Assembly (NCBI RefSeq): GCF_963662255.1
Contig: NC_085055.1
Coordinates: 16,416,704 to 16,480,703, forward strand
Reading direction: 5' to 3'
Length of the DNA: 64,000 nucleotides
Origin: Cinclus cinclus
Taxonomy: Eukaryota; Chordata; Aves; Passeriformes; Cinclidae
Below the pieces are notes generated by a model. That model did no database searches. It was given only the letters and a program-made list of their open reading frames with translations, and was not told where the DNA came from. Position numbers and translations under genes: made by a program. Shown here in pieces: positions 1 through 12,132 of the stretch (position 1 is the stretch's first letter; every line of letters starts with the position of its first letter).

Positions 1-3000
1 AAGCTCATAATGCAGATTAACAGATTTCCCAGCCTTTTTAAAAGGAAACTGTGTGGTGATATTAGGTAAAAAATCTAGGGAAGAGGGACAATTTATTTTC
101 AGTATCTTTATCATCTGTCAATGACAAGATGGATAATCAAATCTCTGTCTCTGCAGAGTGGAGTTTATGTTTAAATGGGTGGGTCTAGTCAAAGCTAAAA
201 GAAAATTTCACGATATATTTTTTGTAGAGAAGACTCCAATGCTAATGAGCAGCCGAATCTGTCTCAGGAAACAGTTTGTTACTAAAAATAAATTGCAGCC
301 TAACTGTAACTAAAATCAGATTGCAGAAACCAAGCCACTCTGATTCCTGATTTCTGCTACAGAAGGAGATGAATCTATTACAAAAAGGTCTGACTATTAT
401 GTATTTTTAAATGGGACAACTGAGCCCTGTTTTGAAATAAATCCACTTGTGAGCTTCTATCAAATATGCTTACAGCATTCTCCAGAGATTTTCTTCAGAC
501 TCTGCGAAGCCAGTGAGGAACCAGTTCATAGTTATGAGGCCAAAAGGAAAAACAGTGCACATGAGCTATTTATAGAATATGAAGCAAAACAGTGTGATAA
601 AGGGCAAATGAAAGCTTTCAATGAGAGGCTTTTCGTTCCCAGTCACATGGTCTTTACGTGCAATTTATTTTTTACTATACAGTTTAGCAGGGCAATTAAA
701 TCACTTGACAGCAGCCTTTTTCTGGTTGGAAAAGAACTGTTCAGTGCTCCTTTACCATTTATAATATGCTCACTTGTGGCTGTTGCTGTTTGAGAGAGTT
801 TGTTTGCAGAAGTTTCTGTAGGGCTGATACTTTCCTGGCAGGTGGAAGCAGAAATGGTGGCCAGAAGCTGAAGCAATCTTCACCCTGGGAAAATTTCAGT
901 GGGGAGCATGGAAAACCACCATGCTGCTACCATGCCACCATGCTGAGTTCTCAGTCATGAGCCCCCAGATGTTTGGGAAAACAGGACAAGGATCCCCCTC
1001 CTCTGAAACTCTGACAGTTATAGGCAACAGTAGAAGCAAGTAAAGGTAAATCCAAACTTTCTAATTGCTTTTGTGTCTCATCACCCACTGTATATAAATG
1101 TCTTTGTGTTCCTATCTTTTTGTTCTTAATGCAAAGAGCAAAGAACATTTCTGTCCTGGGAGGTTATCATCCACCTAATTTATTTTGAATATATTTCTTC
1201 CAGAGCTACTTTGTTCAAGTCAAGTATCTGTGCTCCATCTCTGGGGGCTGCCTTTGAGCAATTCTGATCTTGAAAAAAAACCCAACTTGACCTGGGTGCG
1301 AGATTGTGACTTAGCCTAACACCGTATTTGACTCTTTCAGAAATACAGGAGTTGCCAATTTTTTGACAATTACTAAAATTAGATATTTTGCTGCCTAAGT
1401 GTGATGACTCCAAGAAGAGGAATGGTGCAGAGGAGAAATTGCATGACCTGTGTCCCAGAGGTCCAGGCTGATAACAATAAATGGCTTCTCAGAGAGATTT
1501 CTTTTTGTTATCTTTCCTTAATCTTTGTGTCTCTGATAAAGTTTGAGGGAGGCTAAAGAAACTGGATACTTTATCCCTCAAATATAGAGGCTCATGCTGT
1601 CATTTCAGCATATTTTCACAAACAAGGTGATTTATGGCAACAGCCTTTTCTCCCTGGACATTAGCAACACGTTTGCAGGTTTGCAGTGTGTTCACTACCT
1701 GAGCTTCTCACCACTCAGGCCATCAACCAAACTGTCTTGTCTCATCTGTGCCAAATTCCTCCTTAATCCTGGGAACTCCTGTGTTTGCATGAAAATATTA
1801 ATACTTCCCAGACCCATTCTGCATTGTGACAAGTGAACGAGTGGATAAAATGCTGAGGCTTTAGCAGCAGTGGTTCTGTATGACAGCTGAGTGCTGCAGC
1901 TGGGGAGCTGTAGTCCATCTATCTGTAGCCCCACGTCAGCCCCTCAGACAATTTTACAGATTTGCTAATGGCAACAAGGCTTTTTAGTGAAGCTTCTTCA
2001 GGCTCTTACAAAGATCTGAATGTACTCCAGAACCCTGATGAATGATAAGCAGAAACACTGAAAGGCAAATTTCCACTGCTGCTTCTCAGACGCATGAACT
2101 CCTTCAGAAGTCAGGAGTTACTCTGAGTTTAAAGAAATCAATGCTGGCTTCCTCCCAGGATGTAAACTCATTTTAAGAGCTCTGTTTTATGTGTCTGTAT
2201 GTATATGTGTATATACATATATAATGTTGTTTTCAAATATGCAGTGGAAATGTAATGGAGTTTCAGGAATAGCAGAAAGGAGGAGAACAAAGCACATAAC
2301 CCAAACAGTGCTGCTGAATTAATCCCCAAGAGGAAGGCAGGGCAGTAATGCAAAACTGTAGTTGAGAGATTTGGGGCTGTTCAGTCCTGTTGAACAGAGA
2401 GAAAAATGCCCATCTTCTCTGCTCCTCTAGTGTTCTAGCTGGACATTAACCAGCCTAAAAATAAAACCAAACAAAACTGGAATTTAAAAAAGAGATTGGA
2501 AAGAGTGGAGGGAAATAAAAGTTATTTTCAGCAATGCTTTCTGTGCAAGCTTTACTTTGCTGGGCAAGAATTAAAATGGCAATTGTGAGCCATGATGGCT
2601 CATTGCAGTTGTTCAGAGACATGGTGCTCCCATTCCCCTCTACACCTGGAACTTCCCAGTCAGACTGGCAGTGTCTCTGGGGGACATCGCCTTCCCATCC
2701 AACAGCTGCGCAGGGGTGAGGCAGAGGAGTGAGGAGGTGCTGTCACCCTGCCATGTGAGCTGGAGGGTGTCCCCTCTCTGTCACACCCCGTGCAGCAGCA
2801 GCAGGGCCCAGGCACAGCAGCTGCACAGGGAGGTGACAGGAGTGCGGAGCGGGGCTTTGGAGCTGCCTGAGCCTGGCTTCGCTTCCCTCAAGTGTTTCTG
2901 GGTGCATTATGAGGCCGCAGTTCATCTGCTCCTGTCTACTGTGGCATCGCTGATATTTTTTCAGTTGTAGTTACTTGTGTGTGTGAAGCCAGCACAGGTC

Positions 3001-3041
3001 TTTCTTCCTAAGCTAGACTGTGACCAGAGCTGTCAGTACAG
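1..3041. other. non-coding stretch, AT-rich
   Basis: I see no gene here. Short open frames occur on both strands but none has flanking splice sites, family resemblance or unusual length. The part from about 2690 to 2900 is richer in G and C, with repeated CAGCAG and CAGCTG words, but it has few CpG dinucleotides and does not look like a promoter island. Confidence 0.6.
2191..2224. repeat. alternating purine-pyrimidine (TG/TA) tract
   Basis: A short run of alternating TG and TA steps (GTATGTATATGTGTATATACATATATA type). It is an impure simple repeat and partly self-complementary. No functional role is implied. Confidence 0.6.
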
Positions 3042-3068
3042 CTAAAATCTACAGTCAGTAGATTTTAG
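3042..3068. other. perfect 11-bp inverted repeat, 5-nt loop
   Basis: The left arm CTAAAATCTAC is followed by the loop AGTCA and then by its exact reverse complement GTAGATTTTAG. The stem is AT-rich, so it would be only moderately stable as RNA. There is no T-run afterwards and no gene beside it. It may be chance, a small insertion scar, or a remnant of a foldback element. Confidence 0.7.
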
Positions 3069-4693
3069 ACTGGAAACCAAGACAAACCTCACATACAAGT
3101 TTCTTTCTCAATGACCTGGAGCAAGGGTGAGTCTGAGAAGGGCCTTAAAGCCGTGGTGTTGGAGCACATCTGGACACAAATCTACCTCACTGCACTGCCC
3201 GTCCAGCCTGAGGCTCAGGTCCTGCAAGTGAGAAACAGGCTGATCCCATTCATTACTGTCACCCTCAAATATAAACATGCTGGAACAGAGACCTCTTCTC
3301 AAAGCCATCCCATACCCTGTGTGCTAACAAATAAGACCGTGCTTGTAAGAGCACACCATGAAGTGGCAGAGTGTTCTTTTTTTTTTGTTTATAAAAGCTG
3401 ATCAAGAGGGACAGGAGACACAGGAGAGTGGCTTAAGGGTATTCAGATCACAGGACTTTTTGATGAAGAGAACATGCAGCTGGCTGCATATGCTATTCCA
3501 GAAAAATAAACACCACTTTTAAATATCTAGCCCTCTTGCCATCTCCAAAGAATTTCTGCCAGCTGATGTAAGTAGCTGAGGAAGAGGTTGGAAAGCTGTC
3601 ACCTCAAGGCTGCCACCCTTGTGTGTTGGCAGGGTGAAATGAACAGCCTGCAAAATCTGGGGCAGGCAAAGATAAGCAGAAGGGACTGTCCCACTCCTGG
3701 TTCTGCTGGATCAGGTGTTGTGAGCCTGGCATTCTGTCAAGGCACACACCAGAAGATTATGCACTGCAATTTACACTAAAGACTTACAGGGTGAGCCTTA
3801 CTGGGCACAGGCCTGTTTAAAGGAGTTGTTGAAATGATCTCTTCAAGTATGGGACTACATCACATGCTCTTGTGTACTCTCAGCTGTCTAAAACTTGCTT
3901 TTATCTTGCCTCTCCAGATGCAGGGAAGTCCTTTGGCACAGATGGGATCCTCTGGCATTGCCGAGGGGGGCTGAGTACCAGGCAGAGCAGGGGCTTGGCT
4001 GGAAGGGCACCCAGTCAGATACTGAGCTGAGCTTTCAGCCCTAGGAACTCTGCACACGCTATGAAATGAAGCAGCCCTTACTCGGAGAAACTTTTCTGGC
4101 ACAAGGGCAGCACTGAAGCATGATCTCCCATGCTTTGAAGGAACCATTGATTTGTAAAGTATCGTGTAAAGTGGTAGGTCTCTTTCCTGAAGAGTAGCTG
4201 AGGCTTCAGAACAGAACATCGTGCCTTTTATATATTTCTCTTTTCTTTGCTATTACAGTTTGCCTCAAGAGAGTTATAGAGACTACTGCAAGAAGTTTTA
4301 GTTTTGGTATAAGAATCATTCTCCTTCTGCCCTTCTTTCCTAATATGAAGTCAGTGAAGTGAAAGTTCAGGTAGTATTTGGGTGTGCTCATTCAATTTCA
4401 AGAGTAAAAGTTTCCAAAATATACCAGGATTGCTGGCTTTGGACTCCAGCCCACAGACATGTGCAATTTTGATACAACAGGTCTGATTCCCTGCATTGTT
4501 ACCTACTCTTTCAGTGTTTCACTTACATTGCAATAAGATTAAATTAACTTTATAAGTCATACATGAGCATACATGCAGGTATGTATGCACACAGAAACAG
4601 GGAGAAGGGAAATGCACTAGGATATTTAGAGTGCTTAGTATCTATATATTTTCATAACAAAATCCAGCCTATTCTGTTTCCATTTTTACACAG

Positions 4694-4764
4694 ACTTGTC
4701 TGATTACTTAATCCAAAGCCACATCCTCCACTCGATGGCTGCCAAAGTGAGCCACAGACAAGAG
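4694..4764 (+). other. candidate coding exon (71 nt), unrecognised
   Basis: The segment is preceded by a strong acceptor-like sequence, a pyrimidine-rich tract ending TTTTTACACAG, and followed by GTGAGC, a good donor. One frame is open throughout; two bases finish a split codon and then 23 codons follow, beginning LSDYLIQSHILHSM and ending KVSHRQE. A second GTGAGC at 4747 would give a shorter 53-nt exon. It leaves phase 0, which would fit the candidate exon at 19680. I do not recognise the peptide. The intron side is an extreme pyrimidine tract. A segment this short with two splice-like ends can arise by chance in 64 kb, so this is a weak call. Confidence 0.2.
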
Positions 4765-4798
4765 GTGAGCCGAGTTGTGTTTGGTCAGTCCCCACACA

Positions 4799-4945
4799 AG
4801 TTGTTCTTTTCCTTTTTTATTTTCCTGCTCTGTGGTTTGGTTGCTCTTCTCTTTTTTTGCTTGCCTTCTTTCTGCCACCCCCTCGCCCTTCCCCCCCCCC
4901 CCCCCCCCCCCACCGATTTTTTGTTTTGTTTTGGGGGTTTTTTTG
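4799..4945. repeat. pyrimidine-rich tract containing a 21-C homopolymer
   Basis: About 150 bases are almost purely C and T on the plus strand. They include an uninterrupted run of 21 C at 4891-4911, then T-rich DNA with TTTTGTTTTG and a GGGGG interruption. The other strand therefore carries 21 consecutive G, which can form a G-quadruplex or triplex and is prone to length error in sequencing and replication. The open frames called through this tract on both strands (poly-Pro or poly-Gly) are artefacts of the repeat. Confidence 0.9.
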
Positions 4946-7900
4946 GTCATCATTTTACATATGAGCCTCTTGGTTTGGGATGTTCTTTACCTATGTTTAC
5001 ATTGCACTTAATCACATTGGGCTGTGATCCCAAATTTGGGTCTGTGTGCTACTGAAATATAAATAATAATGCCTTACAGCTTTGGTATGCAGTCAGGCTG
5101 GAATCTGCAACTCAACTCTGCTTGTGGGTACTACTCATTGCAAGACTGCTTTCTTAATTTTTGCCTGAAAGTGATACTGGGTATAGTGCAAATACCCGCA
5201 GCACAGCAAAATAATGAACGGCAGCAGCATAGCAAAAAATACAGCTGTGCCAATGTTGAAAGCATTTCTTACAGGAATGAAATTGTGCTGTAAGTACTTG
5301 TTGGTTTGTTAGAAATCTTGGGATGTGTAAATATAACTGATACCATCTAGATTATCATTAAGGGAGTTTATTGGGGAGTCTGAGGTTAAAAAGCCCCTAA
5401 AGCTCAAAGGGTAAGGGAAACAGGTGCTTTCCCAGAGCCTTGGAAGTTGTGCTACAATGTTTCTTCCTTCCCTTTGGGTTTAATAATATTCTAAAGTTGC
5501 TATGTTATAGCTATGGTACCATTTATAATAAGAAAATATGCAAATACAGCCGCAACATAATTTTTCCAGACTGCTTAGCAAATAAATGGTTGTGTACAGA
5601 ATAGCCTTCAATCCTGTGAGCATCCTTCTGTCAGAGGCAGCTCCTGTTATTTATGATAGCAATAAAATTACTGATTATTACTGGACAAATTTCTCAGACA
5701 TGAAAGAAGAACTTCAGACCTTTTACTTCCAAATCTTTCAGTATGCAACAAAAGATGTGAGGTTTCAGAAGTTTAGTCCCTGAGGATAAACAAATAAAGT
5801 TGTAAAGAGCACACCTTGCTAATATGATTGTTCCTTATTAGCATAATAGTTTTCAAATAAACAACCTGCTAATGTCTCTAATAAGCAATTACTCCATGAT
5901 GAAAACTGCAAATGGAGCCCACTGGTGGGTAACAGATAACAGTAAAATCTGTCAATAAAACAAATATTGTTCTGCCTGAACAGCTCTCTTCTTCACTCTA
6001 AGAGAGGAACAGAGCTGCCTGGGTATTTTTATAGGCTGATGGTTGACAGCCAGATATATGTTGCAACACTGCTCCTCTGATGCTTTGCTTTAATGTTACA
6101 TGGAATCTTTACTCTTTACAGTGTTAGTGTTACAAAAAAATAAGGCAGAGATCTTTACTTAATTTGAGCCACCTACTCTCAAGTCAAATAAAACCAAGGC
6201 AAGGTGAATGTTTACCCAGATTTTGACAGATAATAGAGTTTGCTTTCTATCATAAAAGGGAAATGTTAATTAAAAATTTGCAGTCCATCCTATCTCTGAA
6301 ACATGCAAATGAATGAAAGTATCATCTCAGCACTCTTTTCTTCTTGCTATTCTAAATTATTTGCAGTGGCAAAAAGGTGTTAAATGCATGCAACAATCTC
6401 AATATCTCTAACGTTGAAAAGTGTGAAAAAAAGTCATAATTTTTCAAGCATGGCTGACAAACTATTTTCAAAACATTAGCAGTGTAATTTACACACTTTC
6501 CTAGTTGCTCTACCATTGATTACAAAGCTGTGTTGTGCTTTCTTTGGTCCCCATACTTCTGCACTAATTTTTCCAAAATAATTTTGCATTTAGTTTTCAA
6601 AAAATAAGGATATGGAATATGAGAAAATCACAAATCCCCAAGCCTGGTCCTTTCCAAATTCCATGGTGAATATGAGGGTTTTATTTTATATAGAGCTTTG
6701 TAGAAATGGGATCATTTGAAGGAAAATCTTGAGCAATTCTTATCTTTGTTCCATTCTGGACTGACATCATGGTACGAAAATTCAAGGAATGTACAGTAAA
6801 GCCTGGTGTGGGAAGAAGATCTTGACAGAGGGATGATTAATGGTGTCTGAAAGAGGGAAAACAGTTATGTAAGAAATATAGCCTATGAGGTTGAAACTGA
6901 AGAAACCATCACAGGTGCAGACTGTAAACAGGCCCCAGAGGGAAGAATATTGGTCTTTTAAAGGTGGACTCTGTAAACAAACAGACGAGGCATAGGAAAT
7001 ATCCTTCCATATAAATTTTTATGGTACAAATAAGTACATGGAGCACATAAGCACTGTAAGTGTTTATAAACTGAAAGAACATCCATATTGCAGTAAAGCT
7101 GCACAAATAGTACCATGGTGTAAATTTATATAGCGTGAGGCAGATGTGTGGTCTGATGGCTTAGTTTGTTTTTTTGACTTCAGCAAATGACATGATTTCT
7201 GTGTCTCTGGTTTTGTTTTGTTTCATTTAGCTGCTCTCAGCTACGTAATTGTTCTTTCAGCTTGTAAATATTATGGTCAACCTCCAGCAAAGTTTAGATG
7301 AGGCCAATCAAATGTAAACAAGTGTGTCTGCACCAATGATGAGAGTAAGCAAAGGCATCTCTTGTGATGTTTCCTCCCCCTTTTCTTATTCCCCTGGGAC
7401 TGCACGAGCTTTGTGGAGCCTGCTGTAGTACTGCACAGCCTGGGGTTCAGTTTAACTGCCTGTCTGGGATTTTTTTTCTTTTTTTTCCTGGCTCTTTGGT
7501 GTTGGATTTATCCAGTGCTACAGTCACCAAACCCTCTGCCTTTGCATTAAAAAGGTGCACATGGAACAGTTTTTACCTTGAATGAGATCTTTAGGGTTTC
7601 ACTCCACGTTGCTCTACTGTCAGTGTGCAGCCCCAAACCTTGCAGGACATACTGGTAGCACAGTGGATGCATCCCATGGGCTTTCTGCTGCAAACATGAG
7701 CAAGCAGGTGCATTTTCCCTGCATACAACCTCCTCCCCTTGCTTTGGAGCCTCTCACTGTTGTGCACTGAACACAGGTCCTGCCTGCTCCCCTGCATCCA
7801 ATCTTTACCTGTCTCCCACCCCAGTTTTGTGTCTCCAAGCGGCCAAATCCTGCTGTAGCTTTTTGCAGCTGTAGCAGTTCAACACTACTGGCAGCCTGAC

Positions 7901-10900
7901 ATTCCACACCTCATGCTCCCATAAGCAGTGAACTGTTTGGTCACAATTTTAGGTTAGATATGAATTAACCTTTAAGGAAAAAACCCACCAAAGTAATGAC
8001 TGCAATGCTATTGATCTCCTGGGAATGGAGCCTGGGAGGTGTCTGACATTTTACATTGTTATCTATGGGAGAGGAAGGAGCTGGGCTGTTTTTTCCCACA
8101 AGAAATGTATCTATTTTTGAGAGCAAAGTACTTTCTTTGCCATGGGACCCAAACCAGTTTTCATTCACTGACTCACAGTCTCTGGAGGCTTTTTCCCTAA
8201 GCTTAGGAGGCACATGCTTAGTGTTTTGCAGATGGAAAAGTGACAGCCCAAATTAGCGAAAAGTGTTAATTTAAAGGTAAAGATGTTACCTGTTTACAGC
8301 TATCTTGGTTTTGAGAACCAAACAATCTCCACCAGCCTCATTCTTCTGTTTTTACATACAGAGTTGCTGTAGGTTTGGTTGTAGTAGCTATTGGGTGAGA
8401 ATCTGAAAGCAATGTATCAACACCATATGATTTATTCTGTGGTTCTTGTGCAGAAAGCCAGAATGTGATTTCATATTTTCCTGTTTCTCTTTTTGTCTCC
8501 TTATGGTATGAAAATCATGATTAGTTATTTGCTATTAATTTTTTTTTCAGTAGCCTGTTTACTTAATTATGGATGAATGCTTATTGATGAATCTTTCCTT
8601 CCCAAGAGACAATCTCACCAAGACCAGGCAGAAACTACAGGAAATGTATTCGGACAACGTTCACATTGTATTTTTTCTTGTGGTGTATGGCAGAACCATT
8701 ATGGGTCAGCTTGGCAGCTCATGGCCTCAGACTGATCCACAAGATGCTTCCATGTGTGTTACTATTTATTCTTTGAACAATGAGGAATGTCTGTAATAGC
8801 TTTCATGGTCCACACAGCTGAAAACTCTCTGCTGTATCTGCAGGGTCTGAGGGTGGATCCACATCTGCCTTGTCCACGTGGAAGGACAGGACTTGGTGGC
8901 AAATGTACACTGGGACATGCTAGTGTCCACACAGACTGGCAGTTTTGGTAGGTGTGGGACACTGGCAGTTGGGACCAGACACCTAAAAATGCTTTTCTGT
9001 TTCATTCAGAGATTGCATAGGGATTGTTTAATCTTTAGACAAAGCCTTTCCAAATAAAATGCCTTACCAAAGGAAAAAAACATCAAGGAAATGGGTATAA
9101 CAATATTTAGAATTCTTCCACATTGCAAAATCTGTGCAAGGAACTTCAGAAAAGTTACTACCAAATGTGGCCAGTAGCATTTCTTAATATTTGTAGTTGT
9201 TCTTAAATCTATATACCTAATCAGCTCCTTAAATTGTGCTCTAGGCATAGTGAAGTGGAAAGAAATATTAAAAAATTTGCCTGAAGGGATGAAGTCTCTT
9301 GGTATTTATGGTAAATGCACTGCTTTGCTCTTGTTAGGAGCTTTCATTAGTTTGAGTTGTCTGTCTTAATGTAGCTTGTAAATTACTGACAGTAAAGGAG
9401 ATTCCAAAATGGCATGTGTTACCGTGGAATATTTTTACTGCTAATATATAATAAAGAGGTAACTCTCATATATCCTGAAGTGAGAAAGCAACTTCAGATT
9501 TCTTATTTAGAAGATGATATCTTAATTGAGCTCACCTGAGAGGTCACCGGGTAAAGCTCATGTGACCTTTTTGCTTAAGGTGCTTCTGTCAGGTGCAGTT
9601 GATTGTTTTGAAAAACACAGTAAAGAATTTCAGTGCAGTGAAACCTCTTGGCTGTCTGTTCACCACAGGTCATGTTTTCTGTTGGCTTTTTGGAGCTTGG
9701 TGTGACTGAGGCTGTGCCACAGTAAGGCAGAGAGTCCATGAGCTTCCGTATCTTGAGGTACAGAGGCAACAGAGCTACAGGACAACACACTGGAAAGTGG
9801 GATCCTGGCTGGGTTGTAAACTACTTTATCAAACAACTGAGAGCTGCTTGCATCACATTTTTGACACTGGTGAGCAGGCTATGGACATACAATACACTGA
9901 AAGTGTGGACAGGAATGGCAGTCCGTATCTCGTGTCTTTAGGGAAGGATTCCAGTCTGCTGTATAGGACCTGCTGCAGCTGATGTTGTGCTTTTTCCTCC
10001 TTGCTTTTGAATCAGCCTCATGTGCAGTATGTCTGCTCAAAATCCTTCTTACTGATGTTTCATGGTCTCCTATTTCCATTATTTGAAAATTACTAAAAGG
10101 AGATCTTGTTACTGATGCAGCATTAAGAACAGATCTTAGAATAATCAGTAGTTTCAGCAGCTCTTTCTACTCTCCCTGCTTTTTGTGGCTTATTATAAAA
10201 GTGTCAATCTCTCACTGCTATCTGACAAACAAACTTCTGCCCTGGATCCATTTCCTCTTGGGCAGTTTGCCAGGAATAACAAATTAAACTCCAGCTCTCA
10301 GTTTAAGAAGTTTCACTTCACCAAGTAGAGTTCAAGTACAGTCTATTATCCTGACTAAGTGATAGAGAAGTCCTTTGATGTTTGCTTCTTGAGTGGTTTA
10401 TACAAGCCAGGGCTTCCTGTAGGAAAAAGAGCTGCAGCTGAAGGAAATACTTGATTGATCAGGTAACCTCACTCTTTCTTGAGAGTGTTTGAGTGCCCAA
10501 TGACAGGATCATGCAGAGATACAAAGAGAGACCCGGTATAGTCTCCACCAGAAGTTACACAGTTTGTTGATGTTTCTCAGTTTTTCAGGTGAGAGAGACC
10601 AGTTCTGTTCCTTCCAAGTTCCTGTTCCTCACTGCTTTCCCCACATCAGCTCTGCTGGTCCACCATGGCTTGTTCCATTTGTAGCAGACCTATTCATTTA
10701 ATGTGTAAGACTTCACAATTGAAATTAAGTGTTCTGCCATGCCCATGCACTTAACTGGACAATTAGTAGTGCTGAAGGGGTGGGGCTGCACAGGTGGGAC
10801 CTGGAGCAGAAGGCACGGGGGAGAGAGGAATAACATTATGTAGGAACAGAAGTCTTCCATGTGCACCTCCCAGCCAGCAGGTCAGCCTGGCTGTGTCACT

Positions 10901-11980
10901 GAGCCATGCACTCAGAGCTCCTCCAGAGCTCTCTGACCTTCAGCTGGGTCCCACTCTGAACACTTCTGGAAGATGCTGGTTTTCTCCTTTGATCACCAGG
11001 GGCTATGTTCATTTTATCACATAAAATGGTTCAGTGCTGTGTTTTCACTCTCTATAAGAAGGTACAGTGATGTTCCCCTCCTAGTAATTCTGGCCTGGAA
11101 GTTTGAGGGAAAAGCAGAAGTTGGTTAGAATATATAGAGAGAAAACAGGGAGTGTGCAGTGCAACATGGTCAGAGCACAGGGATCAGCTTAGAACAGAAA
11201 GGAAAGGAAAGAGGTACCAGCAAACCTGGCATTGTCTGAGTAGTTTCAAGATACCCACCGTTCTGTGGTCAGTGGCAGTGAACTTCTGTGCTTTATTTCT
11301 GAATCTGAGTATTTAAAAATTCCCTTTGTTAACTTGTCACAGATAATTGGGTTATTTTTTCTGTGCCAAAAATGTTCACAACTTTGCTTCTCCCTGACTC
11401 TGTCGAGGCATAGCCACAGCCTGTGGAGGGTGCAGCATTGATTTCCTGTCCAGATTGGAGCACCTGGGCACAGAAGTGACTTGCAGAACTCTTGTGTCTA
11501 ACCATGGGGACAGCTGAACAGTCCGTGAGCAGCACTGCAGTGCCAGAAGCAGCTGTGCTAATAGTTCAGCATTACAGGCAGGGGAGATCTTGCTCTCCTT
11601 CTTAGCTCCTGGCCTTGCAATTCTGCTACCTTCCTTGACTTGAGTGTGTTGGGTGCCTGTCAGATGACTACTGAGATGATTCAACTCACTAAGCCAAAAG
11701 AAAATCATCCCCATGTAACATTGTCACCATTGGCTGGAAGGAGAGCATGAGGAGATTTGGAGGCCAACAGCCTTTATTTTGCAATTAGATGTTGCAATAC
11801 CTGTGGATATTGCATGCTTCATAGTGTTGCAAGAGACCCTTGAGCAGAACTCATTGAATTTGGTTTGTAAAAGCTTGTTTAAAGTATGGGTATTGGGAGA
11901 TGTGAAATTACCCATTATTCAGTGCATGCAAAGCAATCCTATACTATTTTATTGCAACTTCTTGTGGGTTGTGTAGAAGA

Positions 11981-12025
11981 AGCTTTTCCTTCAGCTTTCC
12001 TTTTCCTATAGCTTTCCTTTCAGCT
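11981..12025. repeat. short imperfect tandem repeat of AGCTTTCCTTT type
   Basis: Three neighbouring copies of a pyrimidine-rich word, AGCTTTTCCTTC, AGCTTTCCTTTTCC and AGCTTTCCTTTC, form a small imperfect tandem array, probably from replication slippage. Confidence 0.6.
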
Positions 12026-12100
12026 ATATCCATACCTGAAACACTTTTAATCCCAAACACACAGACTCTCCTGACCTCCTTTGTTATATAGAGAAGCACT

Positions 12101-12132
12101 TTAGGTCTAATTACACACAGGTCTAATTACCT
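12101..12132. repeat. 17-bp period direct repeat of AGGTCTAATTAC
   Basis: The word AGGTCTAATTAC occurs twice about 17 bases apart. It contains the homeodomain core TAATTA in both copies. This is a local duplication; any binding role is inference. Confidence 0.55.
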
